Source: Rhodobacter sp. | GTDB taxonomy: Bacteria; Pseudomonadota; Alphaproteobacteria; Rhodobacterales; Rhodobacteraceae | Assembly: GCA_016704435.1 (NCBI GenBank) | Contig: JADJAB010000012.1 | Span: forward strand, 62,001 to 126,000 | Direction: 5' to 3' | DNA: 64,000 nt | In this document: piece by piece, positions 55,333-64,000 of the stretch | Layout of the letters: each line of letters opens with the position of its first letter | Numbering within the stretch: position 1 is the first letter of the stretch | Program-made: the position numbers and the translations under genes | Notes under the pieces: generated by a model | Told to the model about the DNA's origin: nothing | The model's input: the letters and a program-made list of their open reading frames with translations, nothing else | Databases searched by the model: none

Positions 55333-56234
55333 TTCCCGGCACTCCGCGGGTCCAGCACGTCGCGCAGCCCGTCGCCGAGCAGGTTGAAGCCCAGCGAGAC
55401 GATGAAGATGGCCAGCCCCGGCATGGTGGCGACCCACCATTGCTCGAACAGGTATTTGCGGCCGGAGCTGATCATCAGTCCCCATTCCGGCAGGGGCGGC
55501 TGCACGCCAAGGCCCAGAAAGCCCAGACCGGCGGCGATCAGGATCACCCCGGCCATGTCCAGCGTGACGCGGATGATGACCGATGACAGGCACATCGGCA
55601 CCACATGGCCGGCGATGATGCGGGTATTGCCCGCGCCCTGCAGCCGGACGGCGGCTATGTAGTCAGAGTTGCGGACCGTCAGCGTCTCGGCCCGCGCCAC
55701 GCGGGCGTAGGGTGGCCAGGCGGTCAGCGCGATGGCGAGGACTGCGTTCTCGATCCCCGGCCCCAGCACGGCGACCAGCGCCAGGGCCAGGATCAGCCGC
55801 GGGAAGGCCAGGAAGATGTCGGTCAGCCGCATCAAGACGGCGTCGATCCAGCCGCCGAAATAGCCGGCCACCGTGCCGACCAGCAGGCCCAGCACCGGTG
55901 CGGTCACCGCCACCAGCGCCACGATGTAAAGCGTGATCCGTGCGCCATAGAGGATACGCGACAGGATATCGCGGCCGAAATCGTCGGTTCCCAGCCAGTT
56001 CCCCGCCGTGCCGGGCGGCAACAGGCGGCGGCTCAGGTCCTGCACGAACGGATCATGCGGGGCGATCAGCGGCGCAAAGGCCGCCATCAGAAGCAGGATC
56101 GCCACGATCACCAGCCCGGCCATCGCCAGGTTGTTGCGCCGGATGCGCAGCCAGGCCAGCCACATCTGGCCGGCACGCGCCTGCCCGCGCGAAGCGGGGT
56201 TCGGGTCGGTCAACCAGGTGCGCCAGCCACTCAT
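55329..56234 (-). CDS. dipeptide/oligopeptide ABC transporter permease (DppC-like)
   Basis: A 301-residue inner-membrane permease with six hydrophobic segments. The DppC/OppC motifs APLIAPHDPF, LGTDDFGRDILSRILYGARI and the EAA loop RLQGAGNTRIIAGHVVP followed by LGFLGLGVQPPLPEWG are all present. The ATG at 56234 is preferred; a GTG two codons before has a closer GAGGGG. It overlaps the ATPase gene by four bases. Confidence 0.9.
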   Translation of the reverse strand: MSGWRTWLTDPNPASRGQARAGQMWLAWLRIRRNNLAMAGLVIVAILLLMAAFAPLIAPHDPFVQDLSRRLLPPGTAGNWLGTDDFGRDILSRILYGARITLYIVALVAVTAPVLGLLVGTVAGYFGGWIDAVLMRLTDIFLAFPRLILALALVAVLGPGIENAVLAIALTAWPPYARVARAETLTVRNSDYIAAVRLQGAGNTRIIAGHVVPMCLSSVIIRVTLDMAGVILIAAGLGFLGLGVQPPLPEWGLMISSGRKYLFEQWWVATMPGLAIFIVSLGFNLLGDGLRDVLDPRSAGK

Positions 56235-56247
56235 CCGCACGCGCCCC

Positions 56248-57312
56248 TCATCGTGCCCTCGGGTCGATCAGGCGGTAAAGGATGTCGCTGGCCATGTTCA
56301 GCGCGACGAAAACCACGCCCACGACTACGGTGCCGCCCAGCACGGCGGGCATGTCATTGGCAAAAAGCCCGTTGGTGATGTAGCTGCCCAGGCCCGGCCA
56401 GGCAAAGATCGTCTCGGTCAGGACCGAGCCTTCCAGGAGATAGGCATAGCTGAGCGCGATCACCGTGATCAGCGGCACCATGACGTTCTTCATTGCATGC
56501 ACCCAGACCACCCGCCATTCCGGCATGCCCTTGACGCGGGCGGTGGTGATGTATTCCTGGCCCAGTTCGTTCATCATGAAACTGCGGGTCATCCGGCTGA
56601 TATAGGCCATCGAGACATAGCCCAGGAGGCCGGCGGGAAGGATGATGTGGCTGACCGCGTTGCGGAAGATGTCCCAGGCGCCGTTCAGCGCGGAATCGAT
56701 CAGGATCATGCCGGTGTACTGGGTCAGCTGGAACTCCATCATCATGTCGTAGGTCGGGTCCAAGCGGCCGGGACCGGCAACCCAGTCCAACTTGCCGTAG
56801 AACACCAGAAGGCCGATCAGGCCCAGCCAGAATACCGGCATCGAATAGCCCATCAGCCCGACCAGCCGCACGAACTGGTCCGAGATGGTGCCCGGCCGGG
56901 TCGCCGCCAGCACGCCCGCGGGCACGCCGACAAGCGTGCCGAAGATGGTGCCCAGCGTCGCCAGCTCCAGCGTCGCCGGGAAGAACCGGCCGATCTCCTG
57001 CGACACCGGCAGGCCGGTGCGGATGGAGGTGCCCAGATCGCCGCGAACGGCATCGCCGACATAGATCGCGAATTGCTGCCAGAACGGCAGGTCCAGCCCA
57101 AGGGCCTCGCGCGCCGCCTGCATCTGTTCGGCCGTGGCACGTTCGCCGACGATCGCCAGAACCGGGTCGATCGGCACCACGCGGGCGATGATGAAGGTGA
57201 TGACAAGCAGGCCCAGAAGCGTGATCGCCAGCGTTACGATGCCAGTGGCGATCTGCCACGCCACGCGGGCCGGACGGGTATCGCGTCGGGAAACGGAAGA
57301 CGTATCGGTCAT
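56248..57312 (-). CDS. dipeptide/oligopeptide ABC transporter permease (DppB-like)
   Basis: A 354-residue inner-membrane permease with six hydrophobic segments and the DppB features LGLDLPFWQQFAIYVGDAVRGDLGTS, GYSMPVFWLGLI and the EAA loop ARVKGMPEWRVVWVHAMKNVMVP with EGSVLTETIFAWPGLG. The first cytoplasmic tail is longer than usual (about 17 residues before the first membrane helix). It pairs with the DppC-like protein and follows the binding-protein gene after a strong hairpin. Confidence 0.9.
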   Translation of the reverse strand: MTDTSSVSRRDTRPARVAWQIATGIVTLAITLLGLLVITFIIARVVPIDPVLAIVGERATAEQMQAAREALGLDLPFWQQFAIYVGDAVRGDLGTSIRTGLPVSQEIGRFFPATLELATLGTIFGTLVGVPAGVLAATRPGTISDQFVRLVGLMGYSMPVFWLGLIGLLVFYGKLDWVAGPGRLDPTYDMMMEFQLTQYTGMILIDSALNGAWDIFRNAVSHIILPAGLLGYVSMAYISRMTRSFMMNELGQEYITTARVKGMPEWRVVWVHAMKNVMVPLITVIALSYAYLLEGSVLTETIFAWPGLGSYITNGLFANDMPAVLGGTVVVGVVFVALNMASDILYRLIDPRAR

Positions 57313-57320
57313 GGGGTAAC

Positions 57321-57349
57321 GGGCCGCCGCGTCGAGCGTGCGGCGGCCC
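57321..57349 (-). terminator. strong intercistronic hairpin after peptide-binding gene
   Basis: GGGCCGCCGC, a nine-base loop and GCGGCGGCCC form a perfect 10-bp stem between the binding-protein stop and the permease start. It probably protects the binding-protein message and reduces read-through to the permease genes. Confidence 0.6.
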
Positions 57350-57355
57350 TGTCGA

Positions 57356-58956
57356 TCACTTGGTGACCGTCCAGTAGGCAGCCGAGTCGGTCGCCCCGCC
57401 GGCATAGAAGCCCATCACATTCGCGCGCATCGCATCCTGCCGCGCCTGCTGGAACATCATCACGAAGGCGGAGTTGTCGCGGTGCTTGCGCTGGATGTCC
57501 TCATACATCGCCTTGCGCTTTTCGGTGTCCTTCTCGACCACCGCCGCATCGGTCATCGCGCCCAACTCACCCGGATCCCAGGCGGTCCGCCAGGCCAGGT
57601 AGCCGGTCGCGCCCGCTTCGTCGCTGTTGTCGGGGTTGGAGGCGAAGGTCGAGGCGTTGGTATGCGGATCGGGATAGTCCGGCCCCCAGGTCTGCAGCGT
57701 GATGTCATGCTTGCGGCCCCGGTAGGTTTCCAGCCCCTGCTTGCCGTCACCCACGTCGAGCACGAGGTTGATCCCGATCTGGGCGAAGGTGTTCTGGATC
57801 GACTGCGCGATATCCATCCGCTCCTGGTTGTTGCGCACGGTCAGGCCGATCTCGATCGGCAGGTTCAGGCCGCTTTCGGCCATCAGCGCCTTGGCCTTTT
57901 CCACATCCAGGCTATAGGGCGTCTCGGTCAGCGCGCCCAGGAAGCCCTCGGGCAGGAAGGATTGGTGGACGACCCACAAGCCTTTCAGGATGCTGTCGGT
58001 CATGCCTTGGTAATCCACCGCCCACCGCATGGCTTCCTGCACCTTGGGGTTTGCCAGCATTTCGTTCTTCTGGTTCAGTGCCAGATAGTAAACCTGCCCG
58101 CCCACGTCGCCCTGCACCTTGACGTCCGGGTTGCCGGCCAGACCTTCGATATCGGTCGGGGTCAGCTCGCGGGCGATGTCGATATCGCCCTTTTCAGCAG
58201 CAAGCCGCTCGGTCGCGCCCTCGGGGATGTGCTGCATGAAGACCGTCTTCATCGCCGCATCGCCGCGCCAATAGCCCTCCGCGCCTCGAGCACATAGCCT
58301 TCGTTCGGCTTGAACGACTTCAGGATATAGGCGCCGGTGCCGGCGCTGTTGGCCTTCAGCCAGGCATTGCCCATGTCGCCGTCGACCTCGTTGGCCATCA
58401 CGGTCTTCATGTCGACAATGTTCGCCACGCCCGCCGTCAGGCAGTTGTAGACGAAGGAGGGCGCATAGGCCTTGTCGGTCTTCAGGGTCACCATGTCACC
58501 GTCGAAGGTGATCATCTCATCGACATTTTCCGCCGTCAGGCCGAACTGGGTGATGATGAAGGCCGGGGTCTTGTTCATCTTGACCACGCGGCGCAGCGAC
58601 CCGGCGGCGTCTTCGGCGGTCAGTGGATTGCCAGAGCTGAAGGTGATGCCCGACTTGATCTTGAAGTGATAGGTCATGCCATCATCGTCGACCGACCAGC
58701 TTTCGGCCAGACCGGGGACCAGTTCGCCGGGCTTGGCCGGGTCCAGCTCGATCATCGAGTCATAGGTGTTGTTGTTCAGATCGACGCCCGAGAATTCAAA
58801 GGCCTCGTGCGGGTCGATCGAGACGATATCGTCGATCGCATCTGCGACCACCAGCGTATCGGCGGGGGTTTCGGCAAACAGCGCGACCGGGGCCACGCCC
58901 GACAGCAGCGCCGCCAGCGCCGCCGCACGGCCAAATCCAGGCTTCAGAAACATCAT
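57356..58956 (-). CDS. dipeptide/oligopeptide-binding protein (DppA-like), frameshifted
   Basis: An about 533-residue periplasmic SBP_bac_5 binding protein. A signal peptide (about residues 1-29) is followed by DTLVVADAIDDIVSIDPHEAFEFSG, the YDSMIELD and LAESWSVDDDGMTYHFKIKSGITFSSG family pattern. The frame breaks close to 58279; adding one base restores LEARKGYWRGDAAMKTVFMQHIPEG and the remainder follows in the second frame to 57356. A sequence error is likely. Two adjacent ATG codons at 58956/58953 follow AGGGAG. This is the first gene of the dpp operon. Confidence 0.84.
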
Positions 58957-59058
58957 CGCACTCCCTGTTATTGTTCTGGAGGAGTCGGCCTGCGCCGGTT
59001 CCTTGACCGATTGGACAAACGCAGCGGGCAACTGTCAATCACAATCCGCCCTTGCCGC

Positions 59059-60102
59059 CTAGGGCTGCGTCATCGCCGCCGTCCATTCGACCAGAAACGC
59101 CGATTTCCGCACCCGGTCCAGATTGGCCAGCAGTCCCGGATCCAGTCGGATCGTGCGGGCGGATGAGGGCAGGTCTGCCGTTGCATCGCGCACCGGCGTC
59201 ATGCCCGGCGTGCCCTTCAACGAGGCCTGGCCCGCCGGCGACAGCAGAAACTCCAGGAAAGCCGTGCCCAGATCGGGGCGAGCGGCGGTTTTCGGCACCA
59301 GTGCCGTGCGGATCAGGAGCAGGGTGAAATCTTCGGGCGGGATGATGATCAGATCGCTGCCTTTCGCCGAACTGACCAGCGCATAGCTGCCCACCACGTT
59401 ATAGGCAACCAGCAGTCGCTCGGTCGCCAGATCGTCGATCATGTCGCCCGAACAGCAGTAAAGCCGGGCGTCCAGCCGGCCCATCACCTCGGCCAGCCGC
59501 CAGAAGGCATTGCCGAAACCCGCGTCCTGGGTGGCGAACAGATAGCCCGCGCCAGAGGCCGCCGGATCATAGGTGCCGATGCGGCCACGAAAGCGTTCGG
59601 GGTCTTCGCGCAGGGCGTCGATCAGGTCGCGGCGGGTGCGCGGCAGGTGGCCAGGGTCGAAGGCCGAGGCCGAGGCGACGATCACCACCGGCTCCAGCGC
59701 GAAACCGAACACCAGGTCGCGCCAATGCGCCCAATGCGGCAGCCCCGCCACCTCTGCCGCATCGGGCTGCGACAGGGCAAAGCCGTCATTGGCCAGCTTG
59801 ATCTGCAGGTCCATCGCCGACGAGATCACCAGATCATAGGCCAGCCTCTCTTCGGCAATCGCCTGATGGATCGAATTGGCCGAGGCGACGATGTAATCCA
59901 CCGCCAGATCCGGGCGCTGCTCAAGAAAGGCGCGCAGCAGCGGTTCGGCCGCGGTGATATCGGTGGTCGACAGGATCGACAGCACCGCGCCGCCTTCCGC
60001 GCCCAGCCTTATGCGGTCTTCGATTTCGAAGGCGCGGGCCGCAAGAGATTGCAGGCAAAGGCAAAACAGCGTCAGCGCAAGGGCAGGGAAAAGACGGCGC
60101 AT
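59059..60102 (-). CDS. periplasmic extracellular solute-binding protein linked to TctDE
   Basis: A 347-residue periplasmic protein with a signal peptide (about 1-24, ending AARAF). It belongs to the SBP_bac_1-like iron-type class: VLSILSTTDITAAEPLLRAFLEQRPDLAVDYI, TYDPAASGAGYLFATQD and LLSPAGQASLKGTPGMTPVRD. The ATG overlaps the end of tctE by 31 bases, so it is translated with the two-component genes. There are no transport genes with it; it probably works as a periplasmic ligand sensor or accessory for TctE. This gene order with TctDE is seen in other proteobacteria. Confidence 0.8.
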   Translation of the reverse strand: MRRLFPALALTLFCLCLQSLAARAFEIEDRIRLGAEGGAVLSILSTTDITAAEPLLRAFLEQRPDLAVDYIVASANSIHQAIAEERLAYDLVISSAMDLQIKLANDGFALSQPDAAEVAGLPHWAHWRDLVFGFALEPVVIVASASAFDPGHLPRTRRDLIDALREDPERFRGRIGTYDPAASGAGYLFATQDAGFGNAFWRLAEVMGRLDARLYCCSGDMIDDLATERLLVAYNVVGSYALVSSAKGSDLIIIPPEDFTLLLIRTALVPKTAARPDLGTAFLEFLLSPAGQASLKGTPGMTPVRDATADLPSSARTIRLDPGLLANLDRVRKSAFLVEWTAAMTQP

Positions 60103-61496
60103 GTGCCACCTCCATCGCGCGGGGAAAGGGAAAAGCGGCCGCCCGAGGCTTCGGCCACCTCGGTCACGATGGTCAGGCCAAGGCCCGAGCCGACGACATC
60201 GGTGACATTGCCGCCGCGGCGAAAGCGGGTGGCAAGGTCGGCCAGGCTGGCGCCGCCAAGGCCGCGGCCGCGGTCGGAGACGGTCACCTGTGCCGACCCG
60301 TCGGCGACGGTCAGGCCCACGTCCACCGTGCCATCCGCGTCCGAATACTTGATCGCGTTGTCGACCAGATTGCGCAGTGCGGCCTCGATCATCAGCCGGT
60401 CGCCGATCACCGGCACCTCGCCGGCGCGCAGGTCCAGCGCCAGCGCGATGTCGCGCAGCTCGGCAGTGGGGCGAAAGGCTTCGACCAGAGCCGTCACCAC
60501 GGCGGCAAGGTCGAATTCGCTGCGGTCCACCCGGTCCGTCCGATACAGGACCAGCGCATGTTCCAGCAACTGCCCGGCCGAGCGGCTGCTCTCCTCGACC
60601 GAGCGGATCACGCTGCGCAGCCGGACGCGGGTGGGTTCCTCCTGCGTCTGGCGCAGGGCGATTTCCGCCTCGGTCCGCACGGTGGACAGCGGCGTACGGA
60701 TGTGATGCGCCGCCTCGGCGATGAAGGTCTCGGTCCGCGACAAGGCGCCCCGCAGCCGCAGGATGAAGCCGTTCAGCGCCCCGATCAGCGGCCCCAGTTC
60801 GCGCGGCACCGACTGGTTCACGGGCCGCAGGTCATGCGGGCCGCGTCGGGCCACCGCCTCGGTCACCCGGCCCACCGGACCAAGGATCGACCGCGCCGCC
60901 CACAGCGACAGCGGCACCGCCAGCAGAAAGAACCCCACACCCAGAAGTGCCGCGCGCCGCGCGATGCTGTCGGCGATGGCACGCTGGCCGAAGCGGGTCT
61001 GGCCCAGCACGGCCAGCGCGGTGACCTGCCGCCCGTCGACCAGCATGCTGCGTGTCACCGCGGCCAGCCGCAGGGGCGTGTCGAGGTAGCTGGCGTCATA
61101 GAATTCCGGCAGCGCGCCCGGAGGCAGGGTCGCCGGCAGCGGCAGGTCGCCGTAGCCCGTCACCGTGTCGGACCCAAGCGTCACGCGGTAGAACACCCGA
61201 TCCTCGCCCATCGCCGACAGCATCGAGAAGGTGGTGGGCGGCAGGTCGAGGTCCAGCCCGTCTTCCTCGGCCCGCAAGCCTTCGGACAGCGCAATGGTGG
61301 CGGCGCCCAGAACCGCGTCCTGCGCCGCTTCGGCAGCGCGGTCGGCGGTCACGCGCACGGCGAAGAACAGCGCCACCGCGACCACGGCGGCCACGGCCAG
61401 GAACTGCAGCACCAGCTTGCGGCGCAGCGATCCGGTCAGCGCCACCCGGCCGGAACCAAGGCGGGCGGGGCGATTGCGGGCAGGGCTATCGGTCAT
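60072..61496 (-). CDS. tctE: TctE-like sensor histidine kinase
   Basis: A 474-residue membrane sensor kinase. Membrane segments lie near 28-50 and 190-210, enclosing a periplasmic domain of about 140 residues; a HAMP-like linker follows. The H-box FIAEAAHHIRTPLSTVRTE (His about 265), N-box ALRNLVDNAIKYS, G1 DRGRGLGG and G2 GSGLGLTIVTEV are complete. It starts with ATG at 61496, overlapping tctD by four bases. Typically such kinases sense tricarboxylates or related carboxylates and control a tct transporter, here divergent at 62300. Confidence 0.88.
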   Translation of the reverse strand: MTDSPARNRPARLGSGRVALTGSLRRKLVLQFLAVAAVVAVALFFAVRVTADRAAEAAQDAVLGAATIALSEGLRAEEDGLDLDLPPTTFSMLSAMGEDRVFYRVTLGSDTVTGYGDLPLPATLPPGALPEFYDASYLDTPLRLAAVTRSMLVDGRQVTALAVLGQTRFGQRAIADSIARRAALLGVGFFLLAVPLSLWAARSILGPVGRVTEAVARRGPHDLRPVNQSVPRELGPLIGALNGFILRLRGALSRTETFIAEAAHHIRTPLSTVRTEAEIALRQTQEEPTRVRLRSVIRSVEESSRSAGQLLEHALVLYRTDRVDRSEFDLAAVVTALVEAFRPTAELRDIALALDLRAGEVPVIGDRLMIEAALRNLVDNAIKYSDADGTVDVGLTVADGSAQVTVSDRGRGLGGASLADLATRFRRGGNVTDVVGSGLGLTIVTEVAEASGGRFSLSPRDGGGTCAVFSLPLR

Positions 61497-62158
61497 GCCG
61501 CGGTCAGCCGGTAGCCAAGGCCGCGAACCGTCTCGATCCGCGCCGACGATCCGTCCAGCTTGCGACGCAGGCGGCCGACATAGACCTCGATCGCGTTGTC
61601 GGAAACGCTTTCGGCAAAGGAAAACAGCCGGTCGCAAAGCTGGTCCTTGGAGAAGATCCGGTCGGGCGCGTTCACCAGGATCTCGAACAACCGCAGCTCG
61701 CGGTTGCGCAATTCTCGCACCTCGCCGGCGATGGTCATCGTCGCGGTCAGCGGGTCGAAGGTCAGGTCGGCATATTGGCGCACGGTCTGCGCCGCCCCGC
61801 CGCGCCGACGCAGCACGGCGCGGGCGCGGGCCTCCAGCTCGGCCAGGGCGAAGGGCTTGGTCAGGTAGTCGTCGGCGCCGCCGTCCAGCGCGTCGATCCG
61901 GTCGGCCACGGCGGAGCGCGCGGTCATCATGATGACCGGGCTGTCGTTCCCCGCCCGCCGCAGATCGGCCAGAAAACGGCGCCCGTCGCCATCGGGCAAG
62001 GCGATGTCGAGCAGGATCAGGTCATAGCGCGCCGCGGCCAGGCAATCCTGCGCCTCGGCCAGCGAGGCCGCCCAGTCGACGCCATGTCCGTTCAGGCGCA
62101 AGAGGTCCTGCACCGAGCGGGCAAGGTCGGCGGTATCCTCGACCAGCAGAAAACGCAT
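61493..62158 (-). CDS. tctD: TctD-like response regulator (OmpR family)
   Basis: A 221-residue regulator with receiver domain (about 1-115; phospho-acceptor Asp in LILLDIALPDGDG, Thr in MTARSAV and Lys in TKPFALAE) and OmpR winged helix (about 130-218, RELRNRELRLFEILVNA and YVGRLRRKLDG). It is transcribed away from tctCBA, across a 141-base region with a possible binding site, and is the expected activator of that transporter. Confidence 0.9.
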   Translation of the reverse strand: MRFLLVEDTADLARSVQDLLRLNGHGVDWAASLAEAQDCLAAARYDLILLDIALPDGDGRRFLADLRRAGNDSPVIMMTARSAVADRIDALDGGADDYLTKPFALAELEARARAVLRRRGGAAQTVRQYADLTFDPLTATMTIAGEVRELRNRELRLFEILVNAPDRIFSKDQLCDRLFSFAESVSDNAIEVYVGRLRRKLDGSSARIETVRGLGYRLTAA

Positions 62159-62193
62159 CCTTCCCCCGTTCTTCGCGCCCTTGAATGGAGCCG

Positions 62194-62209
62194 TGACAGG
62201 TTGATGTCA
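62194..62209. promoter_or_regulatory. possible TctD binding site
   Basis: TGACA and TGTCA, separated by six bases, form an inverted repeat in the divergent region between tctD and tctC. OmpR-type proteins more often bind direct repeats, so this is only a weak candidate. Confidence 0.3.
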
Positions 62210-62299
62210 GCTTCAACGCGAGATCGTGCCCGCCGCAAGGGGTGCCCGGACCGGGAGAGTCCGCCGCACCCGGCACGAGGAACTCTAGGGAGGATACCC

Positions 62300-63268
62300 A
62301 TGACGAAACTTTCGTTCCGCGCCCTGATGGGCGGGGCGGCGCTGGCCGTTACGCTGGGCGGAAACGCCTTTGCCACCGAATGCATCGCGCCTGCCGATGC
62401 GGGCGGCGGCTGGGATTTCACCTGCCGCCAGATCGGCAAGCTTCTGTATGACCTGAAGCTGGTCGACCAGCCGGTGCAGGTGACCAACATGGCCGGGGCA
62501 GGTGGCGGCGTCGCCTATACCCATGTGGTGACCGACCGCAACGAGGATGCCGACCTGATCGTCGCCGCCTCTTCGGCCACCACCACCCGCCTGGCGCAGA
62601 ACGCCTATGCCGGCATGACCGCCGATCAGGTCCGCTTTGTCGGCGCCATCGGCGGCGATCCGGGCGTGATCGTCGTGGCCAAGGACAGCCCGTTCCAGAC
62701 GCTGGGCGATCTGGTCGAGGCGATCAAGGCCGACCCCACCTCGGTCACCTTCGCGGGCGGCTCGGCCGCTGGCGGGTTCGACCACCTGAAGCCGCTGATG
62801 GTGCTGAAATCGGCCGGTTTCACCGATTTCGCGAAGGTCAAGTACATCGGCCTTGACGGCGGTGCCGAGGCGATCACCCAGACCATCGGCGGCTTTACCC
62901 AGGCGATGACCGGCGACATGTCGGAAATCGCGGGCTTCATCAAGTCGGGCGACGTGCGCGCACTTGCCGTGCTGACCGCCGATCCGGTGCCGGGGTTCGA
63001 AGACATCCCCACCGCCAAATCGCAGGGCTTTGACGTCGAAGTGGTGAACTGGCGCGGGCTTTACGTGCCGCGCGGCATCTCGGACGACGAGTTCAATGCC
63101 TGGGCCGAGAAGCTGCAGGCGGTGGCCGACAGCGCCGAGTGGAAGCAGATCATGGCCGACAACGGGCTGGCGCCCTTTACCAAGGTCGGCGCCGACTTCC
63201 AGGGCTGGATCGATGGCGTCGTGATCGACACCACCCAGCTGTCGAAGGACATCGGGGTCATCCAGTGA
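62300..63268 (+). CDS. tctC: tripartite tricarboxylate transporter binding protein TctC (BUG family)
   Basis: A 322-residue periplasmic binding protein. After a signal peptide (about 1-26) it shows the BUG-family pattern CIAPADAGGGWDFTCRQIGKLL, VTNMAGAGGGVAYTHVV, VAKDSPFQTLGDLVEAIKADP and GGFTQAMTGDMSEIAGFIKSG. GGGAGGATACCC precedes the ATG at 62300. It captures a carboxylate, often citrate or a related acid, for TctAB. Its stop overlaps the tctB ATG (TGATG). Confidence 0.9.
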   Translation: MTKLSFRALMGGAALAVTLGGNAFATECIAPADAGGGWDFTCRQIGKLLYDLKLVDQPVQVTNMAGAGGGVAYTHVVTDRNEDADLIVAASSATTTRLAQNAYAGMTADQVRFVGAIGGDPGVIVVAKDSPFQTLGDLVEAIKADPTSVTFAGGSAAGGFDHLKPLMVLKSAGFTDFAKVKYIGLDGGAEAITQTIGGFTQAMTGDMSEIAGFIKSGDVRALAVLTADPVPGFEDIPTAKSQGFDVEVVNWRGLYVPRGISDDEFNAWAEKLQAVADSAEWKQIMADNGLAPFTKVGADFQGWIDGVVIDTTQLSKDIGVIQ

Positions 63269-63709
63269 TGTCGAACGACCGGATCTTCGGTCTGGTCGTG
63301 GTTCTCGGGGCGCTCGCATTCATTGCGGGTGCCCTGTCGATCCAGTCCAGTTTTCTGACCGACCCGGTGGGGCCAAAGGCCTTTCCGCTGATGATCGGCG
63401 CTGCGGCGGTGCTGTGCGGACTGGTGATGCTGCTGAAGCCCGACGAGAATCCCGAATGGCCCGATGCCCGCGCCTGGCTGTCGATGGCGGCAGCGACGCT
63501 GCTGCTGGTCGGCTATGCCTATGCGCTGTCGCCGCTGGGCTTTCTGCTGTCCACTGCGCTGGCGGCCGGAGGGGATCAGCTGGTTGATCCAGCCCCGCGC
63601 ACTGCAGGCGGTGCTGACTGGCACGGGACTGTCGGCGCTGCTTTTCGTCGTCTTCAAATACGGCCTTGGCCTGGGATTGTTCGCCCTGCCACGGGCGCTG
63701 CAGGGCTGA
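63268..63709 (+). CDS. tctB: TctB small membrane subunit, frameshifted
   Basis: An about 146-residue membrane protein with four hydrophobic segments (IFGLVVVLGALAFIAGALS, a second near 43-60, LLLVGYAYALSPLGFLLS and the last near the end). At GGAGGGG near 63568 the printed frame has one base too many; removing one G restores ALAAEGISWLIQPRALQAVLTG and the end KYGLGLGLFALPRALQG. It is the small subunit of the tripartite transporter, between the binding protein and the large subunit. Confidence 0.8.
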
Positions 63710-63722
63710 GGGGAGACAGCTG

Positions 63723-64000
63723 ATGGAAATCCTTTCCAACCTCGCCATGGGGTTCGGCGTCGCGCTGACCCCCTTCACCCTGTTCCTGGCCGTCGTCGGC
63801 TGTTTTCTGGGCACCATCATCGGCGCGCTGCCGGGGCTTGGCCCGTCGAACGGCGTGGCGATCCTGATTCCGCTGGCCTTCTCGCTTGGGCTGGATGCGA
63901 CGCAGGCGCTGGTGCTGCTGACCTCGGTCTATTACGGCACGATGTATGGCGGGCGGATTTCGTCGATCCTGCTGAACATCCCGGGCGATGAACCGGCGAT
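63723..64000 (+). CDS. tctA: TctA large membrane subunit (partial, runs off the window)
   Basis: The first 92 residues are visible. The start ATG at 63723 follows GGGGAGACAGCTG. MEILSNLAMGFGVALTPFTL, the TctA signature IIGALPGLGPSNGVAILIPLAF and SVYYGTMYGGRISSILLNIPGD are diagnostic. It forms the main translocation subunit with about twelve membrane helices in the complete protein of about 500 residues; the rest lies beyond base 64000. Confidence 0.92.
   Translation, partial: MEILSNLAMGFGVALTPFTLFLAVVGCFLGTIIGALPGLGPSNGVAILIPLAFSLGLDATQALVLLTSVYYGTMYGGRISSILLNIPGDEPA

Overview
This is GC-rich chromosomal DNA of a heterotrophic alphaproteobacterium, most likely a member of the Rhodobacterales (Rhodobacteraceae-like). 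The evidence is the overall gene style, the DUF3572 gene beside a PleD-like cyclase and a HAD phosphatase, the DUF983/Nudix pair, a TctDE/TctCBA tripartite transporter, a non-pyrrolysine MttB-type methyltransferase and a rhizobial-type rha regulon. No rRNA, tRNA, CRISPR array, integrase or transposase was found.

Layout. 1-8.5 kb is housekeeping and stress material: a lipocalin lipoprotein, an XRE regulator divergent from a membrane desaturase, DUF983 plus Nudix, a four-EF-hand secreted protein followed by an ECF sigma factor operon, a two-receiver GGDEF cyclase, DUF3572 and a HAD phosphatase. 8.5-16.4 kb is a compact amine-catabolism-like module: mttB-like methyltransferase on +, converging with a tightly overlapping operon on - (aldehyde dehydrogenase, M19-like protein, an unrecognised 558-residue protein, DUF3726, RidA), with a divergent LysR regulator. 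16.7-52.7 kb is a carbohydrate island with three separate CUT2-type sugar ABC transporters. Cluster I (16.7-27.3 kb) has two permeases, a two-domain ATPase, a binding protein, an isomerase, a mannitol-dehydrogenase-family enzyme, two Gfo/Idh/MocA dehydrogenases and a LacI regulator. Cluster II (27.6-37.5 kb) has a desaturase, a PanB-like protein, a binding protein, a permease, a short ATPase, a mutarotase-like protein, a 2-hydroxyacid dehydrogenase, an RpiR regulator, an SDR and a class III aminotransferase. Cluster III (37.8-52.7 kb) is the L-rhamnose regulon rhaK/rhaUQPTSR/rhaDI, extended by DUF4037, a UroD-family protein and a cytoplasmic GH78 alpha-L-rhamnosidase. 52.7-59 kb is a dipeptide/oligopeptide ABC transporter with a membrane-dipeptidase-family gene. 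59-64 kb is a TctDE two-component system with its own periplasmic binding protein, divergent from tctCBA; tctA runs off the end.

How the parts work together. In cluster III rhamnosides would be hydrolysed inside the cell by GH78, and free rhamnose enters through RhaSTPQ. RhaU, RhaI, RhaK and RhaD then take it to dihydroxyacetone phosphate and lactaldehyde/lactate, with RhaR as DeoR-type repressor. Clusters I and II look like uptake plus oxidation of other sugars or polyols, but their substrates cannot be read from sequence.

Caution about quality. At least ten otherwise well-conserved genes carry one or two single-base indels, mostly at short G or C runs (sigma factor, sugar ATPase, CUT2 permease, RpiR, rhaK, rhaU, both oligopeptide ATPases, oligopeptide binding protein, tctB). 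One 199-base stretch at 16391-16589 contains no A or T at all and replaces the end of a permease. These look like sequencing or assembly faults rather than gene decay. A Gfo/Idh/MocA remnant near 26.0-26.3 kb looks genuinely degraded.
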